A stretch of DNA of 64,000 bases from Janthinobacterium lividum (GCF_011601275.1 NZ_JAAOLY010000019.1:46366-110365); one strand, 5' to 3'. Numbered from the stretch's first letter, positions 1-9,179 are shown. Translations and numbers: made by a program. The notes: generated by a model not told the origin, from the sequence alone.

Positions 1-3000
1 TACCCGTTCGAACTGAGCCAGGGCAAGGGCGCCCTGCGCGCCTGGTTGAGCCTGGATCACGCGCGCCTGGCCGGCTTCACGGCCGACGTGGGCTTGACGG
101 ATGTGCAGGCGCAGCTGGGCAAGCATATCGCGCCGCTCGACCTGCTGTCGGTCAGCGGACGCATTTCGGCAAAAGAAGAGCTGTCGGCGCAGGTGCCTGA
201 CGGCAAGCCAACCTTTGGTGCGAATGGCCATCAGGTCGAGTTGACGAATTTTGCGGTGGAAACCCGCGATGGCCTCAGCTTGCCGCCCACGACCTTGTCC
301 GAACGCTTTGTTGCCGCCACCAAACGCAAGCCGGCGCGCACGGAAATCACGGCCAAGTCGCTCGATTTGCAAACCCTGGCCGCGCTGGCCGACAAGCTGC
401 CGCTGGGCGAGCAGCAGCGCCAGCGCCTCGACGCCCTGGCGCCGCGCGGGCGCTTGCAGGATTTTGCGGCGCAATGGGAAGGCGAGATGGCGACACCGGC
501 CAGTTACCGTTTGCGCGGCAAGCTCATCGATTTGGGCCTGAATGCGCAGCCGGCGCGCCTGGCCGTGGCGAAGACGGCGACCAGCCCCGCGCAGGCGGCA
601 GCGCCAGCCATTCCCGGCTTCGACCGCCTGACTGGCAGCATCGACGCCAACGACAAGGGCGGCACCATTGCCATCGACGCGCAGGACCTGGTGCTGCAAT
701 TGCCGACTTACTTGAGCGAGCCGGCCTTGCCGTTCGAGCAATTTTCCATGCAGGCGCGCTGGACGTTTGAAGCGGCCAATATGCTGCAGGTCGAGGTGGA
801 CAAGCTCGACTTCAATCAACAAGGCTTGCGCGTCGCCTTGCAAGGCACGCACCGGCTGCCGCTCGACGGCAAGAACCTGGGCCAGGTCGACCTGACGGGC
901 ACGATCGATAATTTCCAGATCAATACCATCGGCCGCTATCTGCCGCTGCAAACGCCCGAGCACCTGCGCCACTGGCTGACGGGCGCGCTGGAAGGCGGCA
1001 TGGCGCACGACGTCAGTCTGCGCCTGCGCGGCGAACTCGAACATTTCCCGTTCAAGGCCGACACACCGGCCCAGCGCAATCGCGGCGAGTTCCGCGTGGC
1101 CGGCAAGATCGAGAACGGCACCTTGAACTATGCGCCCGGCGAATTTTCCGAAAGCGGCCCGCTGGCGGGCAAGGCGCCCCTGTGGCCGCAGGCGGAAAAG
1201 ATCAAGGGCAGTTTTGTGTTCGAGCGCGCGCGCATGGAAATCCGCGGCGACACGGCCACCACGGGCGGCGTGGCATTGACGAACGTCAAAGCTGTGATTC
1301 CCGACCTGACCGTCTTCGACACCTTGCTCGATATCGAGGGCAATGCGGCCGGCCCGATGCAGGAATTTCTCAAGTACGTGACGGCCAGCCCCGTGCTGGG
1401 CTGGATCGAGCATTTCACGGATGAAACGACGGCGACGGGCAACGCCAAACTGGCCCTCAAATTGCACTTGCCTATCGAGCGCATGCTCGAGTCGACCGTG
1501 CAGGGCAGCTTGCAGCTGGCGGGCAACGACGTGGTGCTGTTCCATGACATGCCGCCCGTGCTGGGCACGCAGGGCAAGATTGAATTCAACGAAAAAGGCG
1601 TCAACCTGAATGGCTTGAATGGCAGCCTGCTGGGCGGCCCGCTGGCCATCTCGGGCGGCACGCAGCCGGACAGTTCCATCCAGGTGAAACTGGCCGGCAA
1701 CATGACCATCGATGGCTTGCGCAAGACGTATCCGGCACCCGTGCTGCAGCGCCTGGCGAAACATTTGAATGGCGGCGCCCGTTACAACGGCCTGATCACG
1801 GCGCGCGACCATCAGGTGGTGGTCAATGTGGAGTCGCCGCTGACGGGCCTGGGCCTGGATTTCCCCGCTCCCCTGAAAAAGCCGGCCGGCGACAGCCTGC
1901 CCGTGAAATTTACCCTGACGGGCAACGCGGCCAATGGCGCCGGCTTGCGCACGGACGATATCCGCATCGCGCTGGGCTCCGGCATCGCGGCGCGCTACCA
2001 GCGCCAGAAGCAGGGCAAGGACGCCTGGCGCCTGGTGCGCGGCGGCATCGGCGTGAACGCGCCGGCGCCGGAACCGGAGAGCGGCATGATGCTCAACGTG
2101 AATATGAAAACCCTGGACGTGGATAGCTGGATCGCCGCCGGCAGCGAGATCGCCGGCAGCGCCACGGCGCCCGCCGACAGCGGCGGCGCCGACGACGCGC
2201 CCGATATCGCGCAATATGTGGTGCCGGACATGATGGCGGCCCGTGCCAGCGAACTGATGCTGGGCGAGCGCAAGCTGGAAAACGTGGTGGTGGGCGCCAC
2301 GCATCAAAAGGATGTGTGGCAAGCCAATATCGATGCGAAACAGGTGTCGGGCTATGTGACGTGGCTGGAAACCCCATCCGGTCTGGGCAAGATGACGGCG
2401 CGCCTGTCGTCGCTGATCATTCCCGAGTCGGCCGCCAACGACGTGAAGAATTTGCTGGAAGGCAAAAGCGGCGCCCAGTCGATTCCTTCGCTCGATATCG
2501 TCGCCGAGCAATTCGAGCTGTTCAACAAGAAGATCGGCCGGTTGGAGTTGCAGGCCTATAACACCATGGCGGCCGGCGGGCGCGAGTGGCGCGTGGGCAA
2601 GTTGCAACTGTCGAACCCCGACGGCGCGCTGAGCGGCAGTGGCAAATGGGTCATCAAGGATGGGCAAAGCACGACCAGCCTGCGTTTCGGCCTCGATATC
2701 GTCGACGCGGGCAAGCTGCTCGACCGCTTCGGCTTTGCCGACACGGTGCGCCGCGGCAAGGGCCGCCTGAGCGGCGACATCGCCTGGAACGGCTTGCCGT
2801 ATTCGCTCGATATTCCCACCTTGTCGGGGCAGATCGAGATGAACGTGGAATCGGGCCAGTTCCTCAAGCAGGATCCGGGCGCGGCCAAGCTGCTGGGCGT
2901 GCTCAGCCTGCAAGCCTTGCCCCGCTTGCTGAAACTCGATTTCCACGATGTGTTTTCCGAAGGCCTGGCCTTCGACGGCATCACGGCCAACGCCAGCATC

Positions 3001-3354
3001 AAGCGCGGCGTGGTGACCACCGACAACCTCAAGATGCATGGCGTGGCGGCCACCGTGCTGATGGATGGCACGGCCGATATCGCCAATGAAACGACGAATT
3101 TGCACGTGGTGGTAATTCCGGAATTTAACCTGGGCACGGGGCCGCTCGTGTACGCGCTGGCCGTCAATCCCGTCATCGGCCTGGGCAGTTTCCTGGCGCA
3201 ATTGTTCCTGCGCGCCCCCGTGATGAAAGCGCTCACCTATCACATGCAGATCGCCGGCCCGTGGAAATCGCCCGTCGTGACCAAGCTCGATGGTGGTAAA
3301 TTGGAACCTGTCGCCGTGCCTGCCGCCGCAGCCGTGGAGGCCGTGGCGAAATAG
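1..3354 (+). CDS. YhdP-family AsmA-like envelope protein, 3' part
   Basis: The frame is open from base 1, so the gene begins before the window; 1117 residues are visible. It is a long beta-rich protein with no catalytic motif, made of repeated segments of the AsmA/DUF3971 type. It ends with the hydrophobic block typical of YhdP proteins (about residues 1030-1085: VIPEFNLGTGPLVYALAVNP, then GLGSFLAQLF), followed by an Ala/Val tail. YhdP relatives sit in the inner membrane, span the periplasm and are linked to phospholipid transport to the outer membrane; that role is inferred from family. The nitrilase-type gene follows after about 30 bases, probably in the same transcript, an arrangement common in betaproteobacteria. 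Confidence 0.85.
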   Translation, partial: YPFELSQGKGALRAWLSLDHARLAGFTADVGLTDVQAQLGKHIAPLDLLSVSGRISAKEELSAQVPDGKPTFGANGHQVELTNFAVETRDGLSLPPTTLSERFVAATKRKPARTEITAKSLDLQTLAALADKLPLGEQQRQRLDALAPRGRLQDFAAQWEGEMATPASYRLRGKLIDLGLNAQPARLAVAKTATSPAQAAAPAIPGFDRLTGSIDANDKGGTIAIDAQDLVLQLPTYLSEPALPFEQFSMQARWTFEAANMLQVEVDKLDFNQQGLRVALQGTHRLPLDGKNLGQVDLTGTIDNFQINTIGRYLPLQTPEHLRHWLTGALEGGMAHDVSLRLRGELEHFPFKADTPAQRNRGEFRVAGKIENGTLNYAPGEFSESGPLAGKAPLWPQAEKIKGSFVFERARMEIRGDTATTGGVALTNVKAVIPDLTVFDTLLDIEGNAAGPMQEFLKYVTASPVLGWIEHFTDETTATGNAKLALKLHLPIERMLESTVQGSLQLAGNDVVLFHDMPPVLGTQGKIEFNEKGVNLNGLNGSLLGGPLAISGGTQPDSSIQVKLAGNMTIDGLRKTYPAPVLQRLAKHLNGGARYNGLITARDHQVVVNVESPLTGLGLDFPAPLKKPAGDSLPVKFTLTGNAANGAGLRTDDIRIALGSGIAARYQRQKQGKDAWRLVRGGIGVNAPAPEPESGMMLNVNMKTLDVDSWIAAGSEIAGSATAPADSGGADDAPDIAQYVVPDMMAARASELMLGERKLENVVVGATHQKDVWQANIDAKQVSGYVTWLETPSGLGKMTARLSSLIIPESAANDVKNLLEGKSGAQSIPSLDIVAEQFELFNKKIGRLELQAYNTMAAGGREWRVGKLQLSNPDGALSGSGKWVIKDGQSTTSLRFGLDIVDAGKLLDRFGFADTVRRGKGRLSGDIAWNGLPYSLDIPTLSGQIEMNVESGQFLKQDPGAAKLLGVLSLQALPRLLKLDFHDVFSEGLAFDGITANASIKRGVVTTDNLKMHGVAATVLMDGTADIANETTNLHVVVIPEFNLGTGPLVYALAVNPVIGLGSFLAQLFLRAPVMKALTYHMQIAGPWKSPVVTKLDGGKLEPVAVPAAAAVEAVAK

Positions 3355-3384
3355 GCGAGGCGTTCGAATGGATAAGAGGTGGCA

Positions 3385-4185
3385 ATGATGCATACAGTCG
3401 CAGCAGTACAAATGATTTCCTCGCCCTCCGTGGAAGACAATCTGGCCACGGCGCGGCGCCTGGTGGCGCAGGCCGCCGCCGGTGGCGCGCAGCTGGTGGT
3501 GCTGCCCGAATACTGGGCCATCATGGGCAAGCAGGAAACGGACAAGCTGGCCCATGCGGAACAGCCCGGCAGCGGACCGATCCAGGACGGCATGGCGCAG
3601 ATGGCGCGCCAGCACGGCATCTGGCTGATTGGCGGCACCTTGCCCCTGATTTCCGGTGAGGAGGGCAAGGTCCTCAATACAACGCTGGTGTACGACCCCC
3701 AAGGCGAGCCGGCCGGCCGCTACGACAAGATCCACCTGTTCGGTTTTACGCGCGGCGCCGAGTCGTACAACGAATCGCGCACCATCGTGCCCGGCGCGCA
3801 GGTGCGTTCGATCGAGACGCCGTTCGGCCGCGTCGGCCTGTCCATCTGCTATGACCTGCGCTTTCCCGAACTGTACCGCGCCATGGGCGATTGCGCGCTG
3901 ATCGTCGTGCCGGCCGCGTTTACCCATACGACGGGCAGCGCCCATTGGGAAGTGCTGCTGCGCGCGCGCGCCATCGAAAACCAGTGCTATGTGCTGGCCT
4001 CGGCGCAGGGCGGCCTGCATCCGAACGGCCGGCGCACCTGGGGCCACAGCATGCTGATTGACCCGTGGGGCGAAGTGATCGCCGTGCTGCCCGAAGGCGA
4101 GGGCGTGGTCAGCGGCGAGATCGACCTGGTGTTTTTGGCCGGCGTGCGAGAGTCCTTGCCGGCCCTGACGCACCGCACCATGTAA
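3385..4185 (+). CDS. Carbon-nitrogen hydrolase (nitrilase superfamily, Nit1/Nit2-like amidase)
   Basis: About 267 residues, usual for the family. The Glu-Lys-Cys triad is visible: Glu42 in VVLPEYW, Lys115 in GRYDKIHLF and Cys155 in GLSICYDLRFPELYR. The last motif is that of the branch acting on deaminated glutathione and omega-amides, so metabolite repair is the likely role; the substrate is not provable from sequence. Start: AGAGG at 3375-3379 lies five bases before ATG 3385, which fits better than the in-frame GTG at 3379. It lies between yhdP and tldD with short gaps, suggesting one operon. Confidence 0.88.
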   Translation: MMHTVAAVQMISSPSVEDNLATARRLVAQAAAGGAQLVVLPEYWAIMGKQETDKLAHAEQPGSGPIQDGMAQMARQHGIWLIGGTLPLISGEEGKVLNTTLVYDPQGEPAGRYDKIHLFGFTRGAESYNESRTIVPGAQVRSIETPFGRVGLSICYDLRFPELYRAMGDCALIVVPAAFTHTTGSAHWEVLLRARAIENQCYVLASAQGGLHPNGRRTWGHSMLIDPWGEVIAVLPEGEGVVSGEIDLVFLAGVRESLPALTHRTM

Positions 4186-4205
4186 ATTGAATGTTGAGAA
4201 AAGCC

Positions 4206-5666
4206 ATGATTCCATTTGAACCCAATCTATCCAGCCTGGCCGTGGCGCGTGATATCCTGCTCACGCCGTTCGGCCTGGACGAAGACAAGCTGCTCAAAGC
4301 CCTGGGCACGATGTTTACGCACAAGGTCGACTATGCCGACCTGTATTTCCAGTCGACCAAGAGCGAAGGCTGGAGCCTGGAAGAGGGCATCGTCAAGACG
4401 GGCAGTTTTTCCATCGACCAGGGCGTGGGCGTGCGCGCCGTGTCCGGCGACAAGACGGCGTTTGCATATTCCGACGACATTTCCGAGCGGGCCCTGCTGG
4501 AAGCGGCGGCGGCCACGCGCACGATCGCGCGCGCCGGTGCCGGCAAAATCAAGATCGCCGGCCAGATGCAGCCGCAAGGCGGACGTTCCTTGTACCTGCC
4601 CAACGATCCGCTCGCGTCGCTGGACGCCACGGCCAAGGTGCAATTGCTCGAGCGCGTGGAAAAGATGGCGCGCGCGAAAGATCCCCGCGTGGTGCAAGTG
4701 ATGGCGGGCCTGGCCGGCGAATACGACGTGGTGCTGGTGCTGCGCAGCGACGGCGTGCTGGCGGCCGACATCCGTCCTCTCGTGCGCGTGTCGCTGACCG
4801 TGATCGCGGAACAGAATGGCCGCCGCGAAACGGGCTCGGCCGGTGGTGGCGGACGATTCAGCTACGACTATTTCAGCGATGCCGTGCTGGAACAATACGC
4901 AACGGACGCCGTCAATTCGGCGTTGGTGAACCTGGAAGCGCGCCCGGCGCCCGCCGGCCCCATGACCATCGTGCTGGGTCCGGGCTGGCCCGGCATCCTG
5001 CTGCACGAAGCGATCGGCCATGGCCTGGAAGGCGATTTCAACCGCAAGGGCTCGTCCGCGTTTTCGGGCCGCATCGGCGAGCGCGTGGCCGCCAAGGGCG
5101 TCACCGTGGTCGATGACGGCACTCTGGCGGGCCGGCGCGGCTCGTTGAATATCGATGACGAGGGCAACCCCACGCAATGCACGACCCTGATCGAGGACGG
5201 CATCCTGAAGGGGTACATCCAGGATACGATGAACGCGCGCCTGATGAAGATGCCCGTGACGGGCAATGCGCGCCGCGAATCGTTCGCCCACCTGCCCATG
5301 CCGCGCATGACAAATACGTACATGCTGGGCGGCGACAAGGACCCGGGCGAGATCCTCGCGTCCGTCAAAAATGGTCTGTATGCCGTCAACTTCGGCGGCG
5401 GCCAGGTCGACATCACGAACGGCAAGTTCGTCTTCTCGGCCAGTGAAGCGTACATGATTGAAAACGGCAAGCTCAGCTACCCTGTCAAGGGCGCGACCCT
5501 GATCGGCAACGGCCCGGACGTGCTCAACCGTGTCTCCATGATCGGCAACGACATGCGCCTCGATTCGGGCGTGGGCGTATGCGGCAAGGAGGGGCAGAGC
5601 GTGCCCGTGGGCGTGGGGCAGCCGACCTTGCGCCTTGATGGTATTACGGTTGGCGGTACGGCCTGA
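4206..5666 (+). CDS. tldD: Metalloprotease TldD
   Basis: 486 residues, the expected TldD size. The metal-binding HExxxH signature is present as HEAIGHGLEGDF (His267, Glu268, His272). The C-terminus carries glycine-rich blocks typical of TldD (GEILASVKNGLYAVNFGGGQ and GVGVCGKEGQSVPVGVGQPT). TldD pairs with TldE/PmbA to degrade unfolded peptides and mature some peptide products such as microcin B17; no tldE is nearby. Start: ATG 4206, preceded by GAGAAAAG; an upstream in-frame ATG at 4191 has a poorer site. It follows the nitrilase gene by about 20 bases. Confidence 0.93.
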   Translation: MIPFEPNLSSLAVARDILLTPFGLDEDKLLKALGTMFTHKVDYADLYFQSTKSEGWSLEEGIVKTGSFSIDQGVGVRAVSGDKTAFAYSDDISERALLEAAAATRTIARAGAGKIKIAGQMQPQGGRSLYLPNDPLASLDATAKVQLLERVEKMARAKDPRVVQVMAGLAGEYDVVLVLRSDGVLAADIRPLVRVSLTVIAEQNGRRETGSAGGGGRFSYDYFSDAVLEQYATDAVNSALVNLEARPAPAGPMTIVLGPGWPGILLHEAIGHGLEGDFNRKGSSAFSGRIGERVAAKGVTVVDDGTLAGRRGSLNIDDEGNPTQCTTLIEDGILKGYIQDTMNARLMKMPVTGNARRESFAHLPMPRMTNTYMLGGDKDPGEILASVKNGLYAVNFGGGQVDITNGKFVFSASEAYMIENGKLSYPVKGATLIGNGPDVLNRVSMIGNDMRLDSGVGVCGKEGQSVPVGVGQPTLRLDGITVGGTA

Positions 5667-5696
5667 TTTTTCGGGCACTGTGAGGCCAACATGGTT

Positions 5697-5791
5697 GTCG
5701 GATTACGCGCGGCTGCGCCCCGCTAATCCGACCTACATTTCTGGCATGCTGCCCGTGTAGGTCGGGTTAGCGCAAAGCGCGTAAGCCGACA
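5697..5791. repeat. Pair of REP-like palindromes in inverted order
   Basis: Two imperfect palindromes lie between convergent tldD and receptor 1. The first (5697-5737) begins GTCGGATTACGCGC and ends GCTAATCCGACCTACA. The second (5756-5791) begins TGTAGGTCGGGTTAGCG and ends GCGTAAGCCGACA. They share the GTCGG(A/G)TTA core in opposite orientation, as in bacterial interspersed mosaic elements. Such elements are usually mobilised by RAYT transposases; none is in this window. They may also serve as a bidirectional terminator. No coding potential is seen. Confidence 0.7.
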
Positions 5792-5837
5792 TCACCATCA
5801 AGCCAACCACCGGCCGCGCCAACACGGTTGCTGGATC

Positions 5838-8684
5838 TCAGAATTTATACTTCACCCCCGCACTGACAAAGCGTCCCGCCGCGCCCGCGTAGTCGAGTGG
5901 GTTGTAGCCCGTGGCGCCATACGTCAGCGGGTCGAGCGGGGCGATCTTGTCGAACAGGTTTTGTATCGTCGCAAACACTTCCAGCTTGGGCGTGGCCAGC
6001 CAGCGGGCCGTCAGGTCCACCGTGGTGAACGAGGCGATGCGGCAGCCGCGCGGCGCGTCCGTGCCGTCGGCGAAATGCGTGGCGCAGCCGTCCGGGTCGT
6101 TCTTGAAGCGGACATTGTCGAGCGGCGCGCGGTAGTTGACGTTGGCCGAGACTCGCCAGTTCTGGCGTTCCCAGGTGGCGCCCAGGTTGATGCGGTCGTC
6201 CGGCGTGCCCATGCAGTTGGATATATCGCAATTGCCATGCGTGCCGGCAAAATCGCGCTGCGTGCCATCCTGTTCCGTGCGCAGCCATTTGTACAGATGC
6301 GTCCACTTCAGGTCGAAGGTCAGGCTGCCGTAGCCATGGTCGAGGTTGAAGCGCTGGCGGGCGTCGATATCGATGCCGCGCACCGTCGTTTGCGCCGAAT
6401 TCACATAGTTGGCCAGCACGGCCGTGATGGCGCCCGGATCGCCGGGAATGCCGGTGGCCGTGGACGGGTCGCGCGCCACGTTGCCGGCGGCAATGGCCGC
6501 ATCCGTTTGCTCTTGGTTGATTTCATTCTTGCGGCGGATTTGCCACAGGTCGACGGAAATGCTGCTGCGCGGCAGCGGGTCCCACACGGCACCGACGGAA
6601 TAGCTGCGCGAACGTTCGGGCGACAGGTTCGGATTGGGCGACGTGATGACGGCGATCGGCGCGGGATCGCACGCCACTTCCACGCCCAGCGCGCAGCGCA
6701 GCGGATCGCTGGCAGTGGAGAACGCGGCCAGGCCGCCGACGCCGTTTTCCGCCGCGCTGGGGGCGCGGAAACCCTTGGCGAAGGTGCCGCGCAGGGCCAG
6801 TTCGCGCATGGGAGTCCATTTCACGCCCACTTTCGGCGTGTAGGAATTACCCACATCGGTGAAGTGGTCGGCGCGCAGGGCGCCCGACAGTTCCACGGTT
6901 TTCAGCACGGGCGCCAGCACTTCGGCATAGATGGCCGAGGCATTGCGGCTGCCCTTGTAGGCGGAATAGCCGAGGCCGATGATATTGCCCCGCTCCGTGC
7001 CCGTGGTGGGCTTGAGTTGCGTCGATTCGTGGCGGAATTCGGCGCCCACGGCCAGGCCCAGGCTGCCGCCTTCCAGCTTGGCCACCTCGCGGCTGGCCTT
7101 GAAGTCGATCTGCGCGATATGCGTCTTGGCGTCGTTCGAGATGCGCGGCGCCAGGGCAGCGTACAGCTCGGGCGAATTGAGGCCCGCGTTTTCCGCGATG
7201 CGCCACAGGCTGCCGGCCGGCAGGGCCGCATACGCGGGGTTCAGGCTGGCCGCGGCCACGTTGGCGGCGGTCGGGTTGAGCAGGGCGAAGGCGACGTCGC
7301 GCTGCAGGTAGCCGTCCAGGTCGTTCGACACCTTGTTCTGCGAGTACAGGATGGCGCTGTCGATATCCCAGCCCGCCACGGTGCCCTTGATGCCGGCGAC
7401 AAAGCGCGTGAAGGTGGAATTGACTTCCGACAGGCGCGGCCCCACGTCGGCTGCCAGGTAACGCAGCCGCGCCGCCGTGCCGAAATACGGATTGTCCGGG
7501 TGGGCGGCGCCGAGCGAGACGCCCGCATTGCTGACGGGGCCGCCCGGGTAGCCGACCGAGCCGCTGACCGTCGACGGCGTGGTGGCCGAATGCGATTCGC
7601 TGTGATACACGTTCAACTCGGCATACGTTTGCAACGCCGGCGTCAGTTGCCAGGCGGCGCGGCCGAAGAAATTGATATTCTTTTGCTTGGGCTGGATCTG
7701 GCTGTACTGCTGCGCGGCATCGGTCAGGCAGCCGCCGCCCGGGTCGCCCTGCGGGTGCGTGGTGAAGTTGCCGCAGGCGGCGCCGGGGAAGGTGCGCGTA
7801 AAACCCGCGCCGGCCAGGTTGCCGCGGTTGTAGTAGTCGAGCGTGTCGGGATTGCGTACATTGCCGTTGACGGCGCTGCCGGCCGCGTTGTTGGTGGTGA
7901 TGGCGCCCGCGCCGCTGAGCGATTCCTGCGCGCTGAAGCCCAGGTCGCGCAAATCGCCGCGTCCCACGGCGCCTCGTCCGGCCCGGTCGCGGTTCCAGAT
8001 GGCGGCTTTTTCGCTGTATTCGAGGTTCAGCAGCACGTTGTAGCGGTCGCTGTCGATGTCGCCGAAGCCGTGCGTGATGGCGGCGCGCGCGTCGCGCCCG
8101 TCCCATTCCTTCGTCTTGCCGTAATTGCCCTTGATGGCCGTGCCCTGGTAGTCGCGCCGCAGGATCACGTTGACGACGCCGGCAATCGCGTCCGAACCAT
8201 AGATGGCCGAGGCGCCATCCTTGAGGATTTCCACCCGTTCCACCGCTTCCAGGGGAATGATGTTCAGGTCGGCAAATACCTTCTGGCCATCGTCGGCCAG
8301 GCCATACGGCGCCACCCTGCGGCCGTTGAGCAGCACCAGGGTCGAGGCCGTCCCTAGGCCCCGCAGCGACACGCCGGAAGCGCCGGCGGCAAAGCCGTTG
8401 CCGAAGCTGGTGGGCACGGAACCCTGGTTGTCGACGGCCAGGGTCTGCAGCAGTTCGGCCACGCTGGACTTGCCCGATTTTTCAATGTCGGCCGCGTTCA
8501 GGGTTTGCACGGCGGATGCCGTTTCCGCCTGCGCGCGACGGATGTTCGAGCCGGTGATTTCCACGCGGGCAACGGGGGCAGCTTCCTGTGCCAGGACGGG
8601 CAGGGCGAGCAGGGCGCTTGCCAGGGCCAGGCCCATGCGTGGCGGTGAAAGCAGGGATGGATGGGCGGATTCTTTGTAGGTCAT
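5838..8684 (-). CDS. TonB-dependent receptor 1
   Basis: 948 residues. Signal peptide over about residues 1-32 (ALASALLALPVLAQ), a TonB-box-like stretch ARVEITGSNIRR, a plug domain with LVLLNGRRVAPYG and VERVEILKDGASAIYGSDAI, then a long beta-barrel ending in GRFVSAGVKYKF with the aromatic last residue typical of outer-membrane barrels. There is no N-terminal STN signalling domain. Ligand unknown; this class imports peptides, glycans or metal complexes using TonB energy. Start ATG 8684 has GGAG six bases upstream. It is closer to receptor 4 than to receptors 2 and 3 (shared TSFGNGFAAG/TGFGNGFAAG and LQTLA/LQTLT plug segments). Its promoter region is back to back with that of aroG. Confidence 0.93.
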   Translation of the reverse strand: MTYKESAHPSLLSPPRMGLALASALLALPVLAQEAAPVARVEITGSNIRRAQAETASAVQTLNAADIEKSGKSSVAELLQTLAVDNQGSVPTSFGNGFAAGASGVSLRGLGTASTLVLLNGRRVAPYGLADDGQKVFADLNIIPLEAVERVEILKDGASAIYGSDAIAGVVNVILRRDYQGTAIKGNYGKTKEWDGRDARAAITHGFGDIDSDRYNVLLNLEYSEKAAIWNRDRAGRGAVGRGDLRDLGFSAQESLSGAGAITTNNAAGSAVNGNVRNPDTLDYYNRGNLAGAGFTRTFPGAACGNFTTHPQGDPGGGCLTDAAQQYSQIQPKQKNINFFGRAAWQLTPALQTYAELNVYHSESHSATTPSTVSGSVGYPGGPVSNAGVSLGAAHPDNPYFGTAARLRYLAADVGPRLSEVNSTFTRFVAGIKGTVAGWDIDSAILYSQNKVSNDLDGYLQRDVAFALLNPTAANVAAASLNPAYAALPAGSLWRIAENAGLNSPELYAALAPRISNDAKTHIAQIDFKASREVAKLEGGSLGLAVGAEFRHESTQLKPTTGTERGNIIGLGYSAYKGSRNASAIYAEVLAPVLKTVELSGALRADHFTDVGNSYTPKVGVKWTPMRELALRGTFAKGFRAPSAAENGVGGLAAFSTASDPLRCALGVEVACDPAPIAVITSPNPNLSPERSRSYSVGAVWDPLPRSSISVDLWQIRRKNEINQEQTDAAIAAGNVARDPSTATGIPGDPGAITAVLANYVNSAQTTVRGIDIDARQRFNLDHGYGSLTFDLKWTHLYKWLRTEQDGTQRDFAGTHGNCDISNCMGTPDDRINLGATWERQNWRVSANVNYRAPLDNVRFKNDPDGCATHFADGTDAPRGCRIASFTTVDLTARWLATPKLEVFATIQNLFDKIAPLDPLTYGATGYNPLDYAGAAGRFVSAGVKYKF

Positions 8685-8940
8685 GCGATTCTCCGGAAGG
8701 TCAGACAGGAAAAGGTGGGATGCACCTTGAAGTCTTGGCCGTGCGGCCTGGCGGGGATTCGATCTATATCAGTAGTGCGCCGCTTCCCGGGTTCAAAACG
8801 GGCCGCCGTGGCGTGCGCGCCACGGCGGCCTCAGCATTGTTGGCGAGCCGGTGCGCATCGGCAGCGCGCAACTTTTTATGCTTTTTGACGTATTTTGCAG
8901 TGTAAAACGGCGGCTGCATGCGGCTTTTCCGACAAATATG
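8685..8940. promoter_or_regulatory. Leader and upstream region of receptor 1 with a perfect 13-bp inverted repeat
   Basis: No gene is seen here. At 8801-8830 two perfect 13-base arms, GGCCGCCGTGGCG and CGCCACGGCGGCC, flank a four-base loop, about 117 bases upstream of the receptor 1 start codon. Read on the minus strand the hairpin is followed by CGTTTTG, so it could be a weak terminator or attenuator in the receptor mRNA leader. No receptor promoter is obvious. Confidence 0.5.
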
Positions 8941-8941
8941 C

Positions 8942-8970
8942 TTGCCAACCCTTGCAATTTAGGTTTATAG
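8942..8970 (+). promoter_or_regulatory. Sigma-70-type promoter for the aroG leader
   Basis: TTGCCA at 8942-8947 and TTATAG at 8965-8970 are separated by 17 bases (TATAGT, one base on, is an equal alternative). The expected transcript start is near 8977, just upstream of the Phe/Tyr-rich leader reading frame. The element agrees well with consensus and its position fits an attenuated biosynthetic gene. Confidence 0.65.
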
Positions 8971-8996
8971 TCGTTCATCACTTACGGATGACTCGC

Positions 8997-9065
8997 ATGT
9001 TCGCTCGCCACTTTTTTACCGCTTATTTTTACTTTAGCAATTCCAACCCAAAGGCGGTGGAGTAG
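8997..9065 (+). CDS. Phe/Tyr-rich leader peptide of aroG
   Basis: A 22-codon reading frame, ATG 8997 to TAG 9063-9065. Codons 6-13 read Phe-Phe-Thr-Ala-Tyr-Phe-Tyr-Phe and codon 2 is also Phe, giving five Phe and two Tyr in 22. An in-frame ATG at 8988 would add three residues. A weak GGA lies upstream. The product has no function expected beyond translation itself: ribosome stalling at the Phe/Tyr codons would report shortage of these amino acids. It lies between a good promoter and an intrinsic terminator ahead of the DAHP synthase gene. Phe-rich leaders such as pheL of enteric bacteria are the established parallel. Confidence 0.72.
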   Translation: MFARHFFTAYFYFSNSNPKAVE

Positions 9066-9139
9066 CGGTCGGTTCACGTAGCAGCAAAACGAGATCCCAG
9101 CAAATTCTAAAAAACCGCCACTGATGGCGGTTTTTTTTT
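9014..9139 (+). terminator. aroG transcription attenuator (competing helices plus terminator)
   Basis: Four segments can be seen. Segment 1, around ACCGC 9018-9022 inside the Phe/Tyr codons, can pair with segment 2, around GCGGT 9054-9058 near the leader stop codon; with G-U pairs the stem covers about 9014-9024 and 9052-9062. Segment 2, GGCGGT 9053-9058, can instead pair with segment 3, ACCGCC 9114-9119. Segment 3, AAAACCGCC 9111-9119, pairs with segment 4, GGCGGTTTT from 9126, and nine T follow at 9131-9139: an intrinsic terminator. A ribosome stalled at codons 6-13 would cover segment 1 and favour 2:3, allowing read-through; fast translation favours 1:2 and 3:4 and termination. Confidence 0.72.
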
Positions 9140-9179
9140 ACCCAGATGTTTTACCCATCCTTAAATTTTGGAGAAAATG

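Noticed and set aside
4227..5678. 480-codon open frame antisense to tldD
   Set aside because: The TldD frame carries the HExxxH motif and full family pattern; the opposite frame is low-complexity.
5961..8357. 800-codon open frame antisense to receptor 1, and a similar one at 10356-13061 antisense to receptor 2
   Set aside because: Both are composition artefacts of high-GC receptor genes; no ribosome sites and no recognisable protein.
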